Part shown: positions 1 through 7,590 of the stretch, piece after piece
Numbering within the stretch: position 1 is the first letter of the stretch
Layout: each line of letters opens with the position of its first letter
Assembly: GCF_015708085.1 (NCBI RefSeq)
Contig: NZ_JADNYM010000028.1
Span: forward strand, 1-64,000
Source: Arthrobacter terrae
GTDB taxonomy: Bacteria > Actinomycetota > Actinomycetes > Actinomycetales > Micrococcaceae
DNA: 64,000 bases
Direction of reading: 5' to 3'
Made by a program: the position numbers and the translations under genes
The notes under the pieces: model-generated
Told to the model about the DNA's origin: nothing
What the model saw: the letters and a program-made list of their open reading frames with translations, nothing else
The model's database searches: none

Positions 1-144
1 GCGCGTTTGCGCCGCCAGTTAGAGGTGACACAGGGCCGGTTGGAGAAGACCGAGGCAGCCCTGGAGCTGATGGGAAAACTGCAGGCGTTCTTAGAGAACG
101 CCTCACATGATATACCGGACGAGCCCCGGTCCGGGAAACGCTGA
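1..144 (+). pseudogene. 3' fragment of an insertion-sequence OrfA (IS3-type transposase helper)
   Basis: The frame is open from the first base to TGA at 142-144 and is cut by the window edge. It encodes about 47 residues, mostly a charged coiled coil (RLRRQLEVTQGRLEKTEAAL) followed by KLQAFLENAS. That is the look of the C-terminal leucine-zipper part of OrfA in two-ORF insertion sequences of actinobacteria. The TGA overlaps the ATG of the next ORF (TGATG), the usual arrangement of OrfA and OrfB. What precedes the window is unknown, so OrfA itself may be whole upstream. The IS3 assignment is from motif style only. Confidence 0.5.
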
Positions 145-283
145 TGGCTACCTACCGAGGGATGCTGGAACTGAAGATCCCCGCACGGGAAGCTGCCGCC
201 CTGACGGGTGTTTCGCGCACGACCGCGAACCGCAAACCCGCTCCGCCGCGCGACCAGGTGGCGGTGGTACCGCAGAACGGGCA
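144..283 (+). pseudogene. 5' fragment of insertion-sequence OrfB (transposase), truncated
   Basis: The ORF starts at ATG 144, overlapping the OrfA stop. The first 45 or so residues (MATYRGMLELKIPAREAAAL, then TGVSRTTANRK) read as the small N-terminal helix-turn-helix domain that precedes the DDE core in IS3-like OrfB proteins. Beyond about residue 47 the sequence loses transposase character. The frame runs on to 758 with low-complexity residues and no DDE motifs, so the element is broken here. The junction near 280 is probably a recombination point. Nothing else is recognised between 284 and 472. Confidence 0.45.
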
Positions 284-472
284 GTCTGTTCATGACCAGG
301 TGCCGGTGGGGCCCTCGGATGGAAAACACTGTTTTCGGGTCCGAAATCTCACGTTTAGGGGCGGTAGGCAATTGCAGGAACACGGTCGAAGACTCCTTGA
401 AATGGCACTTCCAGCCGATTTGGGCCAGCGGTCAATCGCCTTGGAGGCTCTTCACGGGTTTGACGCGCGTTT

Positions 473-1300
473 TTGTTCGCCGCTCATCAGCGGATTTACG
501 AGGAACACTCGGATTCACAGTTTTGGAGGGAGTATCATCTTCGTGCGAAATCGAAGCCTCATTGGTACCTCCGACTCCCAGAAAATCTGCGCCGAGACTT
601 GGGCCTCAAAAAAAGGGGGAGCGGCTGCGTCATTGCGGCTGACCGACCTGAGCTTCTCGGGAAGGCGCGGAGCATCCAGCACCTTCTCACCTTCACCTTT
701 CTGCCCGTTGAGGTACCTATGGGACGCTTCAGGCTTACGAATCGGGGGCTTGGCATGACTATGCGATACGAAAATTTCAGCAATAACTTTGGTGCCGGTG
801 AATCCGTAATCGTTAATGCGGACGAGTACTTAAGGGTCGAAAGTGAGAAAGAACGGGTAGGAGCGGTATGGACGTCCCAGCTATCTGCTAGTCAGACATT
901 TGAAGCACTTTCTGACCTGTTAGGGAAAAGGGATGCAGAAACTTCTGGCCATATCGTTGTTGAGGAGCTCGACGGTTCCCGATGGGAAACAGACGGGACA
1001 ACAGAGGACATCAAAATTTTTGCCCGTGAGGAACCGGATCGCATAGTTTCCGTCGTTTTGGACTCCGGTTTCAGTAGGCTCCGGTGGGCTCGGCCTGAAC
1101 TCAGGATAAAATCAGCAGTCAAGAAGACCGCAGAGATCGGTCTACTAGCGGACCCTAAAGTATTCAGGGGCTTCGCAAGTGTTCTGAGTTCAACTGCCAC
1201 AGCTGAAATCCACAAAAATCCAACATTAGTGACCAGCAAAGTAAGGCAGTTGCGACGAAGGGACGCCACGACTGAAGGGCAGAATCTTGACATCAGCTAG
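473..1300 (+). CDS. hypothetical protein, N-terminus uncertain
   Basis: This is a 275-residue frame opening at TTG 473, just after an in-frame stop at 461. No convincing start or ribosome site is visible, and ATG 754 would give a 182-residue protein, so the true start is uncertain or has been lost. The C-terminal 180 residues (from MTMRYENFSNNF onward) are polar with alternating hydrophobic positions, suggesting a soluble alpha/beta protein. I recognise no domain. It is the first of three plus-strand genes (473-2216) that are more A/T-rich than the chromosome. It ends 11 bases before the ATG of the next gene, so the three may form an operon. Confidence 0.5.
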   Translation: MFAAHQRIYEEHSDSQFWREYHLRAKSKPHWYLRLPENLRRDLGLKKRGSGCVIAADRPELLGKARSIQHLLTFTFLPVEVPMGRFRLTNRGLGMTMRYENFSNNFGAGESVIVNADEYLRVESEKERVGAVWTSQLSASQTFEALSDLLGKRDAETSGHIVVEELDGSRWETDGTTEDIKIFAREEPDRIVSVVLDSGFSRLRWARPELRIKSAVKKTAEIGLLADPKVFRGFASVLSSTATAEIHKNPTLVTSKVRQLRRRDATTEGQNLDIS

Positions 1301-1310
1301 AAGTCGACTT

Positions 1311-1739
1311 ATGCGTACAGCCACCCCTGTAGTCGGACATTTTGGCGGCATTGATGGCCTAAGGCTTCGCACAACAGTGATCGGCTCGCCGGGCAGCAGC
1401 GCCGTGCAGTCAATGGTCGTCATCAACCGGTACGAAGGGGTAGTGGAAGTTCACTCCATCTGCTCGACGATTCAAGCTCACGAAAATTTTGTGTATGTCG
1501 TTCAGAACCGGGGTACTACATCCTTCCCGAATCCTAAAACCTGGGAAATTACGGGAGCTACAATAAAGGCAGAAAGAGACTCCGCTCCCGTCAAGAGTTA
1601 CTTGGAAAACTATAGCAAATCAACACCTAGTAAGATCGGGATTAAGGCAACGGCGTCAGTAAGAGGATCTGATACGTTTGTAGATGAGTGCAACAGCGAG
1701 ATTACGTGGCCTAAAGACCAGGATGCAATCTGGGGCTAG
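1311..1739 (+). CDS. hypothetical protein
   Basis: This encodes 142 residues from ATG 1311. The frame could open at TTG 1287, overlapping the previous gene. The middle part (SMVVINRYEGVVEVHSICST, then HENFVYVVQNRG) alternates hydrophobic and polar residues like a beta-rich domain. The C-terminus is acidic and polar. There is no signal peptide, membrane segment or known motif. It stops 18 bases before the likely ATG of the membrane protein downstream. The function is unknown; its position in a three-gene A/T-rich group beside a broken insertion sequence suggests horizontally acquired cargo. Confidence 0.5.
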   Translation: MRTATPVVGHFGGIDGLRLRTTVIGSPGSSAVQSMVVINRYEGVVEVHSICSTIQAHENFVYVVQNRGTTSFPNPKTWEITGATIKAERDSAPVKSYLENYSKSTPSKIGIKATASVRGSDTFVDECNSEITWPKDQDAIWG

Positions 1740-1757
1740 TAGAAAGTATTGTGTCAT

Positions 1758-2216
1758 ATGTGGACCGTTTTGATGATGATCCTCATTGCGTTCGCCGCTC
1801 AAATTACAACGTCCGCAGCGCCTCTCTCATTCTTGAGATACATTGAGGATCAGGTGCGCTATTGGGAGTCCGAGAGGAGCATAAAGGTTGTTTTCGCACC
1901 TAACCTCACACCCAAAAAAACATCCAAACGGGCGGCAGCGAAAATTGATATCGTACAAGCAAGCGTATCGATTGCAGCGGTTTTTCCGATTTTGTTGGCC
2001 GTTATGAAGCCTGATTCCCATAACTCCTTCCTACTCGGGATAGGTTCCGTCGGGGCAGTTGCTGCGACCTATACTTCCCTTTCATGGCTGGATCGAGTCG
2101 GAAAGTATGACGACTTCACGTGGACCATTGTTAGCCCTGGTTTTGTTTTTACTATGGTAGTCTACGGCTTCCTATTTTACGTTTTTTGGTTAAATCCACA
2201 ACTTGAAGCACCGTAA
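1758..2216 (+). CDS. small hypothetical membrane protein
   Basis: This encodes 152 residues from ATG 1758 (an in-frame TTG at 1749 is less likely). It has an N-terminal hydrophobic helix (about residues 3-20), a charged stretch of about 50 residues, then three hydrophobic segments (around residues 70-85, 92-108 and 125-145). This predicts a three- or four-helix inner-membrane protein with the polar loop on one side. No family is recognised. It is the last gene of the three-gene group starting at 473. A membrane protein following two soluble unknowns is a common layout for effector modules in defence loci, but nothing in the sequence proves such a role. Confidence 0.55.
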   Translation: MWTVLMMILIAFAAQITTSAAPLSFLRYIEDQVRYWESERSIKVVFAPNLTPKKTSKRAAAKIDIVQASVSIAAVFPILLAVMKPDSHNSFLLGIGSVGAVAATYTSLSWLDRVGKYDDFTWTIVSPGFVFTMVVYGFLFYVFWLNPQLEAP

Positions 2217-2282
2217 AAAATTGCCTGAATTTTTCGTGAACCGTGATTCCCAGGATCGGTCGGTGCATGAATGTGACAAAAA

Positions 2283-2309
2283 CCGCTGACAAAGGGCAGT
2301 TGTCAGCGG
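2283..2309 (-). terminator. rho-independent terminator acting on minus-strand transcripts
   Basis: This is a perfect 10-bp inverted repeat (CCGCTGACAA at 2283-2292, TTGTCAGCGG at 2300-2309) with a 7-base loop. Read on the minus strand the stem is followed directly by TTTTTG, the classic form. No minus-strand gene is visible to its right, so it may end an antisense or relic transcript. On the plus strand, 66 bases after the stop at 2216, it lacks a U-tract. Confidence 0.6.
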
Positions 2310-2913
2310 CCTGTTCCACGCCGATCAGTGCGGCGGTTGCACTTCTTCTGGTTGAGTCGTGAGTCGGCTTGACCACGCCTATGGTGGCTCCGTGCTTCGA
2401 GCCGAATTATGCCTTAGATCAGCAACGTCGTTTCCGGGGCCGGGGATAGGTGCGTGGTCATTCGACGCGCACTCCGAGTGATCTTGCCTCCGATGCCAAA
2501 CAGCTCTACCCGGAGTTCTTCGGTGCATGGCGCCTGGCTTTCGTGGCCGTTGAACGCGACCATCTGGGTCCAGGCCATGATGCCGGAAGCGAAAATGACA
2601 ACACCAGAGCTTCACCCCCGCTATGGCATTGGAAGACAAGTTCGCCAGGAGAGACGTCAGGGTCTCTTTGAATTGGAAGCGACCACGCAAACCACTTCAA
2701 AAGAAACCCTGACGTGCATAATTCCACTTCCAGCCTGTGCGGGCGGTGGTGCGGTCGTGCTGATGCCCTGCTGGATCCTGGGGGTCAGGAGGCGTGAATC
2801 TCGGCTTGAGAACTGGTTGGGCCTTGGCGGGATACCATCGAATTGCCGCGTTGCGTTGGCACACAACTGATAAGTTCAGTTAGTCGTCCTCCCTTCCTGA
2901 CCAGGAGTTATCT
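2310..2913. other. non-coding stretch of about 600 bases with a long imperfect hairpin
   Basis: No open frame here has convincing protein character; the frames of 70-140 codons on both strands are low-complexity. The notable structure is an imperfect inverted repeat: ACGTCAGGGT at 2654-2663 and ACCCTGACGT at 2706-2715 pair perfectly. Inside them a TTTGAA / TTCAAA continuation would extend the stem to about 16 pairs around a loop of roughly 25 bases. The last 40 bases hold the leader of the next gene, with AGGAG ahead of GTG 2914. It could be degraded mobile-element DNA or an unrecognised structured RNA. Confidence 0.4.
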
Positions 2914-3945
2914 GTGGCCATCACCATTTCTAAAGCGATCGTTCATGAAGTGCCTAAGGGGGCGCACTCTACGAAGAATGACACCGACGTGACTCTGAGT
3001 ACTGAGCTCACCCCTTTGCAGGTGGAAACTCGTAGATTCATCATCGATAACATGGTCAAGTTTGCCCTGAAGCACCCCAGAGACATTAAGTGGGACGAAG
3101 CGGCGTCATCTAAGACGCCGGCACTGGTCGCTAAAATCATCAACGACACCGAAGATTGTTTTGTTCAAAGTTCGCAAGAAATCGCAAAAGTGCTTTACAG
3201 GAGCCAGACCTCCAATAGTCCGTCCGGGATTCTGGTGGTAGCTCGCGTGGTCAAGGACGGCCGCAACGCGGTGCTGCTGATGAAGGCGGAGCATCAAGAG
3301 GGTATGCGCCTGCGCCGGGACGAGGGTTCCGGCCGTCTGGACCTTGAACATCTGAACGAATTGATCGTTGGTCAGAATTCCAAGATCTATAAGGTCGCAG
3401 TGATGGATCTGGCAGACGACGGAACAGTAATTGGCCAAATGGTTGATCAACAGAATGGCGTGATGTACGCGGACTTCTTTCTCGCCGGCTTTCTCGGATG
3501 CCAGCTTGCTGATAAGGCAGAACTTCAAACCAAAGTTTTCATGGAGTCCGCGATCAAGCACTTTAATGAACAACTAAGCGATCCAGTCAAAGCCTCGCGC
3601 TACGCGGGCGCGCTATCGGCGTACATGCACGCTCCAGCCGAAGATTTCCAGCCAAGTGTCTTTGCCGATGATTTCCTCGAACCTCAGGACCGGGACGACT
3701 TCTTGGCCGCCATACCGGATTCGGTTGGCGATGGAGTCATCCGTAAGAACTTCAAGTTGATTGCGGGTGGGGGCTCAGGCGTTCGAATAGTCGGCCACGG
3801 TTTCACCGTCGTTGCGAGTAGCGAGGCCTTCGCGTCCGGGAATATCTCCGTGTCCAAGTCTGACAACGGCGACACGGTAATCAAGCTGAGCGGCGACGTT
3901 AAGCAGATGACCTTCGGCGCCCTCCCAAAGAGCAGCCAGCAGTGA
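2914..3945 (+). CDS. nucleoid-associated protein, NdpA/YejK (NA37) family
   Basis: This encodes 343 residues, close to the usual length of about 335 for the family, from GTG 2914 with AGGAG six bases upstream. The family signature is visible: an opening I-x-K-A-I-V-H-E-V segment, a central region with LVVARV and AVLLMKAEHQEGMR, and a C-terminal beta-rich part. NdpA proteins associate with bacterial nucleoids, but their biochemical role is poorly known. The stop codon overlaps the GTG start of the next gene by four bases (GTGA), so this protein is made together with a RelA/SpoT-type enzyme. That pairing inside a mobile region suggests a two-component effector/control module rather than a housekeeping nucleoid protein (inference). 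Confidence 0.75.
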   Translation: MAITISKAIVHEVPKGAHSTKNDTDVTLSTELTPLQVETRRFIIDNMVKFALKHPRDIKWDEAASSKTPALVAKIINDTEDCFVQSSQEIAKVLYRSQTSNSPSGILVVARVVKDGRNAVLLMKAEHQEGMRLRRDEGSGRLDLEHLNELIVGQNSKIYKVAVMDLADDGTVIGQMVDQQNGVMYADFFLAGFLGCQLADKAELQTKVFMESAIKHFNEQLSDPVKASRYAGALSAYMHAPAEDFQPSVFADDFLEPQDRDDFLAAIPDSVGDGVIRKNFKLIAGGGSGVRIVGHGFTVVASSEAFASGNISVSKSDNGDTVIKLSGDVKQMTFGALPKSSQQ

Positions 3946-4916
3946 GTGTCAACGTTCTATCAGAACGCCATGAAGCAGAAAAACCTCATCTGGAAGCGGC
4001 TCTCAAGGCTTGGAAGAAAAACCTGGAGAACCTCGCCCGGCCAATTGACCGAAACGTCCTCGTGGACGGCAGGGTCAAGGAGCTCCAGAGCTTGCTCGTC
4101 AAGGCTTACAAGGATGGGCCAGCCTCGCCGCGATCCTGGGACGCCTTCGGAGACCTGGTTGCACTCAAGGTCGTCTTCCCAACGCTGGCGGGTGCAGAAA
4201 CCTTCACGACGAAGCTCAAAGATCTGGCGCGTTGCAAGGGGATCGCCTGCAGCCTGGACTCGCGCCGTTCGGCACCAGAAAAGTTGGAATATAGTTCAGA
4301 CCAATTCGACTTATGCGATCCGGAGATCTGTGATGCTGCCGGAAACGGGCTTAAGGTAGAAGTCCAGGTAAGAACCGTAGCCAGCGACGCATGGTATATG
4401 GTAGACCACCGGCTAAGGTACAAGAACGCGACAAAGCTCCCCGAAAACTTGCGGCGTCGGGTGCTACGTCTGATCGTGTTGACCGAGCTGTTCGATGCGG
4501 AGGTGGACTCGTTGATCAAGGATGTAAACGCGTACGAATCGGACACTCCAGCTGGCCTGTTCAACCGAATGAAGGAGCTCTTCACTGATTTCACCAAGTC
4601 CTACACGCCGTCGGCGCGACCGGAGGGCCTTTTCGAGACACTCCTGAGCGCCTATAACGAGAAAGATCAACTTGCGCTCGTCGACAAGCTCCGAGACCTC
4701 TTGGCGGAGGATGGAGCGCATCTTCGCCAAGTTATGAGCGAACATAAAAACGGGGCTGAAAACTACGTCGAAAAGTACGACTGGCTCTACATGCAACCCG
4801 AGGTGCTGCTCGTAGCTGATCTGGCTCGAAAGCCGAGACTGCTTGCCAGCACCGTGGAAAATACAGATTTTGAGCAGCTCGTGAACAACATGGCGGATGA
4901 ACTGAAGGTCAATTAA
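3942..4916 (+). CDS. RelA/SpoT-type nucleotidyltransferase with a long C-terminal extension
   Basis: This encodes 324 residues from GTG 3942. The synthetase fold is recognisable at residues 40-165. GRVKELQSLLVKA gives Arg44 and Lys46, the basic substrate-binding segment. FGDLVALKVVF gives Asp71, matching the metal-binding Asp. VEVQVRTVASDAWYMVDH gives Glu140, Gln142, Arg144, Trp151 and His156, matching the EVQIRT box. The usual YxSxH segment reads YSSDQF at 117-122, so the His is replaced by Gln121. No HD hydrolase, TGS or ACT domain is present. Residues 170-324 are a helical extension I do not recognise. The enzyme probably transfers pyrophosphate from ATP to a nucleotide or to RNA. Translation is coupled to the NdpA-like gene, so a toxSAS-like toxin or phage sensor is plausible. 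Confidence 0.75.
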   Translation: MSVNVLSERHEAEKPHLEAALKAWKKNLENLARPIDRNVLVDGRVKELQSLLVKAYKDGPASPRSWDAFGDLVALKVVFPTLAGAETFTTKLKDLARCKGIACSLDSRRSAPEKLEYSSDQFDLCDPEICDAAGNGLKVEVQVRTVASDAWYMVDHRLRYKNATKLPENLRRRVLRLIVLTELFDAEVDSLIKDVNAYESDTPAGLFNRMKELFTDFTKSYTPSARPEGLFETLLSAYNEKDQLALVDKLRDLLAEDGAHLRQVMSEHKNGAENYVEKYDWLYMQPEVLLVADLARKPRLLASTVENTDFEQLVNNMADELKVN

Positions 4917-5097
4917 CCTACGCGTATTCAAGGACACCGCCGGACGGCTCGGGCGCATGCCTGATCTCTGGTCAGAACAGTTGGCCCATCTGGTCCCTTG
5001 GCGCATCTAGGTCTCTGCTCAAGCTCATTGCCGTCCACGGAACCCAGCGTCGACGCCGGTCAACGACGTTCGAGCCCGGCGCTGTCTGAACCGCCTG
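4917..5097. other. intergenic stretch without recognised features
   Basis: These 181 bases lie between the RelA/SpoT-type gene and small minus-strand ORFs. I see no terminator with a U-tract, no tRNA and no credible ORF. Confidence 0.5.
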
Positions 5098-5241
5098 CTA
5101 CGCCTTGTTGCGTTCGTACCACACGACGCCTTTGCGCGCGCCGGCGGTGGTGACGCTTACCGCCAGACCGCCGGCGGCGAGGAACAGTACCATTTGCCAG
5201 TCAGTTGGGTCCGGGGTCTGGGCCCCTTCACTTTCCTTCAT
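5098..5241 (-). CDS. small single-pass membrane protein (47 aa)
   Basis: Reading the minus strand from ATG 5241 to TAG 5098 gives a 47-residue protein. It has a polar start (MKESEGAQTPDPTDWQ), one hydrophobic helix (MVLFLAAGGLAVSVTTAG) and a basic tail ending YERNKA. The composition and the helix-plus-charged-tail layout look genuine. The ATG overlaps the TGA of an upstream frame (ATGA), a common sign of translational coupling. Small coupled membrane proteins like this are typical of phage or mobile-element gene strings, but I do not recognise the family. Confidence 0.4.
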   Translation of the reverse strand: MKESEGAQTPDPTDWQMVLFLAAGGLAVSVTTAGARKGVVWYERNKA

Positions 5242-5426
5242 GGCCTGGAATGCAGGAAGTTTTCATCTGCTTCGGCCTGCGCAATCTTCCTTGCGCCCTG
5301 CTGTGCTTGCTTGTCTGCGTTGATGTCAGCGCGCACCTTCGAAAGCATTTCTGGTGAGGAATCAAGAACGTCGATAATACTGGGGTCGAAATGAGTCCTC
5401 TCCCACGCCCCTAGCGCGGACCCGCC
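5238..5426 (-). pseudogene. 3' part of a small helical protein gene, start missing
   Basis: On the minus strand a frame runs from just after a stop at 5427-5429 to TGA 5238-5240. Its residues (about 44 around IIDVLDSSPEMLSKVRADIN and ARKIAQAEADENFLHSRP) are strongly helical and coding-like. No ATG, GTG or TTG lies upstream of the conserved-looking part; the first ATG is well inside it. The gene therefore seems to have lost its 5' end. It overlaps the 47-residue membrane ORF by four bases, so the two once formed a coupled pair. Confidence 0.3.
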
Positions 5427-5770
5427 CTACCCATTGTCGTGAGATCGCTGGACTCCGCAAGCCTCGCCCTTGGATGTGAGGCCGTACGCACCTGGTTGCC
5501 CGCAGAGGAATCCCTGATCCCTCAAAAGGCGATTGACCTCCATCGCGTTCGCGCCTATCTGCGAGCCAGTTTCTGAAGCTGACAGCCCAAACTTCCCCAC
5601 GACTTCCCCAAATCCAACGTCTGCTGTCAGTCTGCACGGAATCCGTCTCCATTGTAGGGGCCCGAGGTGTGTGAGGCTGCCTCGTCAGAAGACTCCACGC
5701 CGTCGCGGGCCAATAGTCGTGAACATTCCGTTACCGCTGTGTTACCGCGGGACTCATCCGGGGCAAAGCA

Positions 5771-5813
5771 AAAGGCTCTGCTTCCCTTTGTTTACAAGGG
5801 AAGCAGAGCCTTT
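5771..5813 (-). terminator. strong rho-independent terminator downstream of a tRNA-like 3' end
   Basis: This is a perfect 18-bp inverted repeat (arms 5771-5788 and 5796-5813, seven-base loop). On the minus strand the stem is followed by TTTTGCTTTGC. It starts eight bases after a tRNA-Ser-like 3' end, the normal place for a tRNA gene terminator. This suggests that a block consisting of a tRNA 3' end and its terminator was left here by an integration event. Confidence 0.65.
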
Positions 5814-5820
5814 CTAATCC

Positions 5821-5848
5821 GCGGTGACGGTGAGATTTGAACCCATCT
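5821..5848 (-). repeat. remnant tRNA-Ser 3' end, probable old attachment site
   Basis: On the minus strand this reads GGGTTCAAATCTCACC followed by GTCACCGC: a T-loop (TTCAAAT), T-stem 3' strand, acceptor 3' strand and discriminator base as in actinobacterial tRNA-Ser, whose genes begin GGTGACG. The upstream half does not continue as a tRNA; the T-stem 5' strand already mismatches and there is no variable arm. It is therefore a fragment, not a gene. Fragments of this kind are left when an integrase recombines at the 3' end of a tRNA gene. It differs from the tRNA-Ala at the other end of the element. Confidence 0.45.
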
Positions 5849-6260
5849 CAGCCTCTCACCTGAACTGCCTTTCGAATGGTGCGGCTTCGGCCGCGCGGAC
5901 GAGCAGCGCACCACAGACGAGTCCCACGGATTGCAGATTAGATGTCACGCCACCGGCAATCACTTGCTGTTCTTTCACTGTGCACTACTTTCATCGGGCA
6001 CTCGCTGCTCAGCCGTTTAACTCTGGACGTTCGATCATGTCGTTAAGCCACGTCAGCCCCGTGAAATGTATGAAGACGGAAACAGGAATTCGCTCTTGTT
6101 GCGCCGTTAGTCTTCCAGCGGTCAGGCCAAACTCCTGCCCCCGACGATCGACCTGTGGCAGCGATGCAAACCACGTGGTGCCTTCTGGAGCCCCATCATC
6201 GCTGGGCGGGCCCTCCACGCAACCAGGGCGCTGCGTGCCGGCCACTCCTCCAAAGAGGAG
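5849..6260. other. region between the tRNA-like scar and the DUF4192 pseudogene
   Basis: This stretch lies between the attachment-like scar and the decayed DUF4192 gene. The only frame with any protein character is on the minus strand (6009-6305, listed separately). Plus-strand frames here are low-complexity and I consider them chance. Confidence 0.4.
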
Positions 6261-6305
6261 CAAGATAAAGGAACCGATCAGAATCAGCAGCCCGGCCGAC
6301 GCCAT
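6009..6305 (-). CDS. doubtful small membrane-anchored ORF (98 aa)
   Basis: The ORF runs from ATG 6305 and begins with a hydrophobic helix (LLILIGSFILLLFGGVAG), followed by about 75 polar residues that look moderately protein-like (ERIPVSVFIHFTGL near the end). Against it, the hydrophobic start lies exactly antisense to the conserved first motif of the DUF4192 pseudogene on the plus strand, and there is no ribosome-binding site. At most a gene that arose over a dead one; more likely a shadow. Confidence 0.25.
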   Translation of the reverse strand: MASAGLLILIGSFILLLFGGVAGTQRPGCVEGPPSDDGAPEGTTWFASLPQVDRRGQEFGLTAGRLTAQQERIPVSVFIHFTGLTWLNDMIERPELNG

Positions 6306-7278
6306 CAGCTACATGGGCCACGGCTTCGGCTACTGGCCACAGGAAAGCCTCGTCTGCGCGCCCTCGACGGGAACGCACTCGGCCCCACGCTCCGTGTGTG
6401 CTCCCCGGGAACCACGGACTTCTTCGAGACCTACACCGAACGTCTTGCCAACTGCTTCGGCATCGACCACGGCGCCTCCGCCGTCCTCATCGCCCTCTTT
6501 ACTCACCAGATCTGGGGCAAGGGCATGAGCAAGCCTTTCGCTGCCATGGTCCAAGGACTCAGGCGCCAGTTCTCAGCCGCCGGGTTGCTCGTCCATTGCA
6601 TATGGATCGTCGGGCCCACATCCTTTGCCCCGTACGACGGCGCCGACCCCACTCTCTGCGGCAAGGAGACGCCACTGGCGGCCCTGCACCCTCAACACCG
6701 AACTGATCTACCAAGGCAGCCTCATCGAACAGAATGACACACCCGCCATCCCCGGACCGCCACCCACGAGGACCGCGACGCCGTCGAGTCAGCCATGCGG
6801 GACATGGCCACCCACCCGGCCCAGTGCCTCAGCTCGGCCTATCGGTTGTGGATAGAGCTCATCGACCACAGCACCGAGCCCACCACGATCAGTTGACAGA
6901 GGTCTTTGCCGGGCTCCAGCACCTCGGGCTCAGAGACCAGATTCTGGCCGACATGCCGACATCGACGAACCCATGGGAGCCACCCTCTTTGGCGCCACGG
7001 ACAAAGGCGCGCGATGGAACCGGACCGACAGCTCCGAATAACTGCTGCGGCAACTATTCACCATCGCCACCCCCACCCACGCCGCAGCACCCTTGACGAT
7101 GCTCGGGCACATCTGCTGGTGGAAGGGCCGCGGAACAGCAGCCGCGAATTACATGCAAGTCGCCCTCACGTTTGATCCGGACTACCACCTGGCCAGCATG
7201 CTCGACCAGCTACTCGGCGCTGGCGCAGTTTCCGACTGGGCACAACACAAAGACACCGCGTACCGAAACCACCACTAG
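6261..7278 (+). pseudogene. decayed DUF4192-family gene
   Basis: The remains of a DUF4192 protein can be followed across several frames. The start KEPIRISSPADAISYMGHG, then FGYWPQESLVC, matches the family opening (IRxSxPADxxxxxPxxLGFxPxESLV). After a frameshift near 6357 the reading continues as ALDGNALGPTLRV, then FFETYTERLANCFGI and so on to about 6670. Further shifts and stops follow. The last frame (TMLGHICWWKGRGTAAANYM, then FDPDYHLASMLDQLLGAG) is the typical C-terminus. Family members are about 340-400 residues, which the 1,018 bases could once have encoded. No start codon survives. DUF4192 genes are common in actinobacteria; their function is not established. Confidence 0.7.
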
Positions 7279-7340
7279 CAAACATCTGCGATTCAGTACT
7301 AGAAGAAGCAGAGCGCGAAGCGGATAGCGAGGCGAGGAGA

Positions 7341-7577
7341 ATGAAGATCACGGTCTACAGCAAGCCAGGCTGCCAGCAATGCAAGTTCACCTGCCTGGCC
7401 CTGGACCATGCCGGCATCCATTACAGCGTCATCGATCTGACCACCAACGCAGCCGCCCTCGAGTACGTCCAAGACCTTGGTTACTCGCAAGCCCACATCG
7501 TCGTCGTCAGCGGTCACCATCACTGGTCAGGATTCAACCCCACCCAAATCGAACGACTCCGACTCGCCATCCAATAA
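7341..7577 (+). CDS. nrdH: NrdH-type glutaredoxin-like protein
   Basis: This encodes 78 residues, the normal NrdH size. It begins MKITVYSKPGCQQCKFT with the redox motif Cys-Gln-Gln-Cys (residues 11-14), continues with the GIHYSVIDLT strand, and ends with a substrate-like SGHHHWSGFNP segment typical of NrdH (canonical DHWSGFRPD). NrdH passes electrons from thioredoxin reductase to class Ib ribonucleotide reductase in the cytosol. ATG 7341 follows GCGAGGAGA, so the start is clear. No nrdI, nrdE or nrdF is nearby, so this is a stand-alone extra copy. On conjugative elements it may supply dNTPs for transfer replication (inference). Confidence 0.85.
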   Translation: MKITVYSKPGCQQCKFTCLALDHAGIHYSVIDLTTNAAALEYVQDLGYSQAHIVVVSGHHHWSGFNPTQIERLRLAIQ

Positions 7578-7590
7578 TCACCCCAAAATA

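Noticed and set aside
2450-2870. Overlapping frames of 70-140 codons on both strands between 2,379 and 2,870
   Set aside because: No consistent coding bias, no ribosome-binding sites and no recognisable motifs; treated as non-coding.
5821-5905. Complete tRNA-Ser gene on the minus strand
   Set aside because: Only the T-loop and acceptor 3' part match; the anticodon arm, variable arm and 5' acceptor strand are absent.
5824-6528. 234-codon plus-strand frame after the tRNA-Ser scar
   Set aside because: Low-complexity Ser/Pro/Thr/Arg-rich translation that crosses the start of the DUF4192 pseudogene in another frame; no ribosome site.
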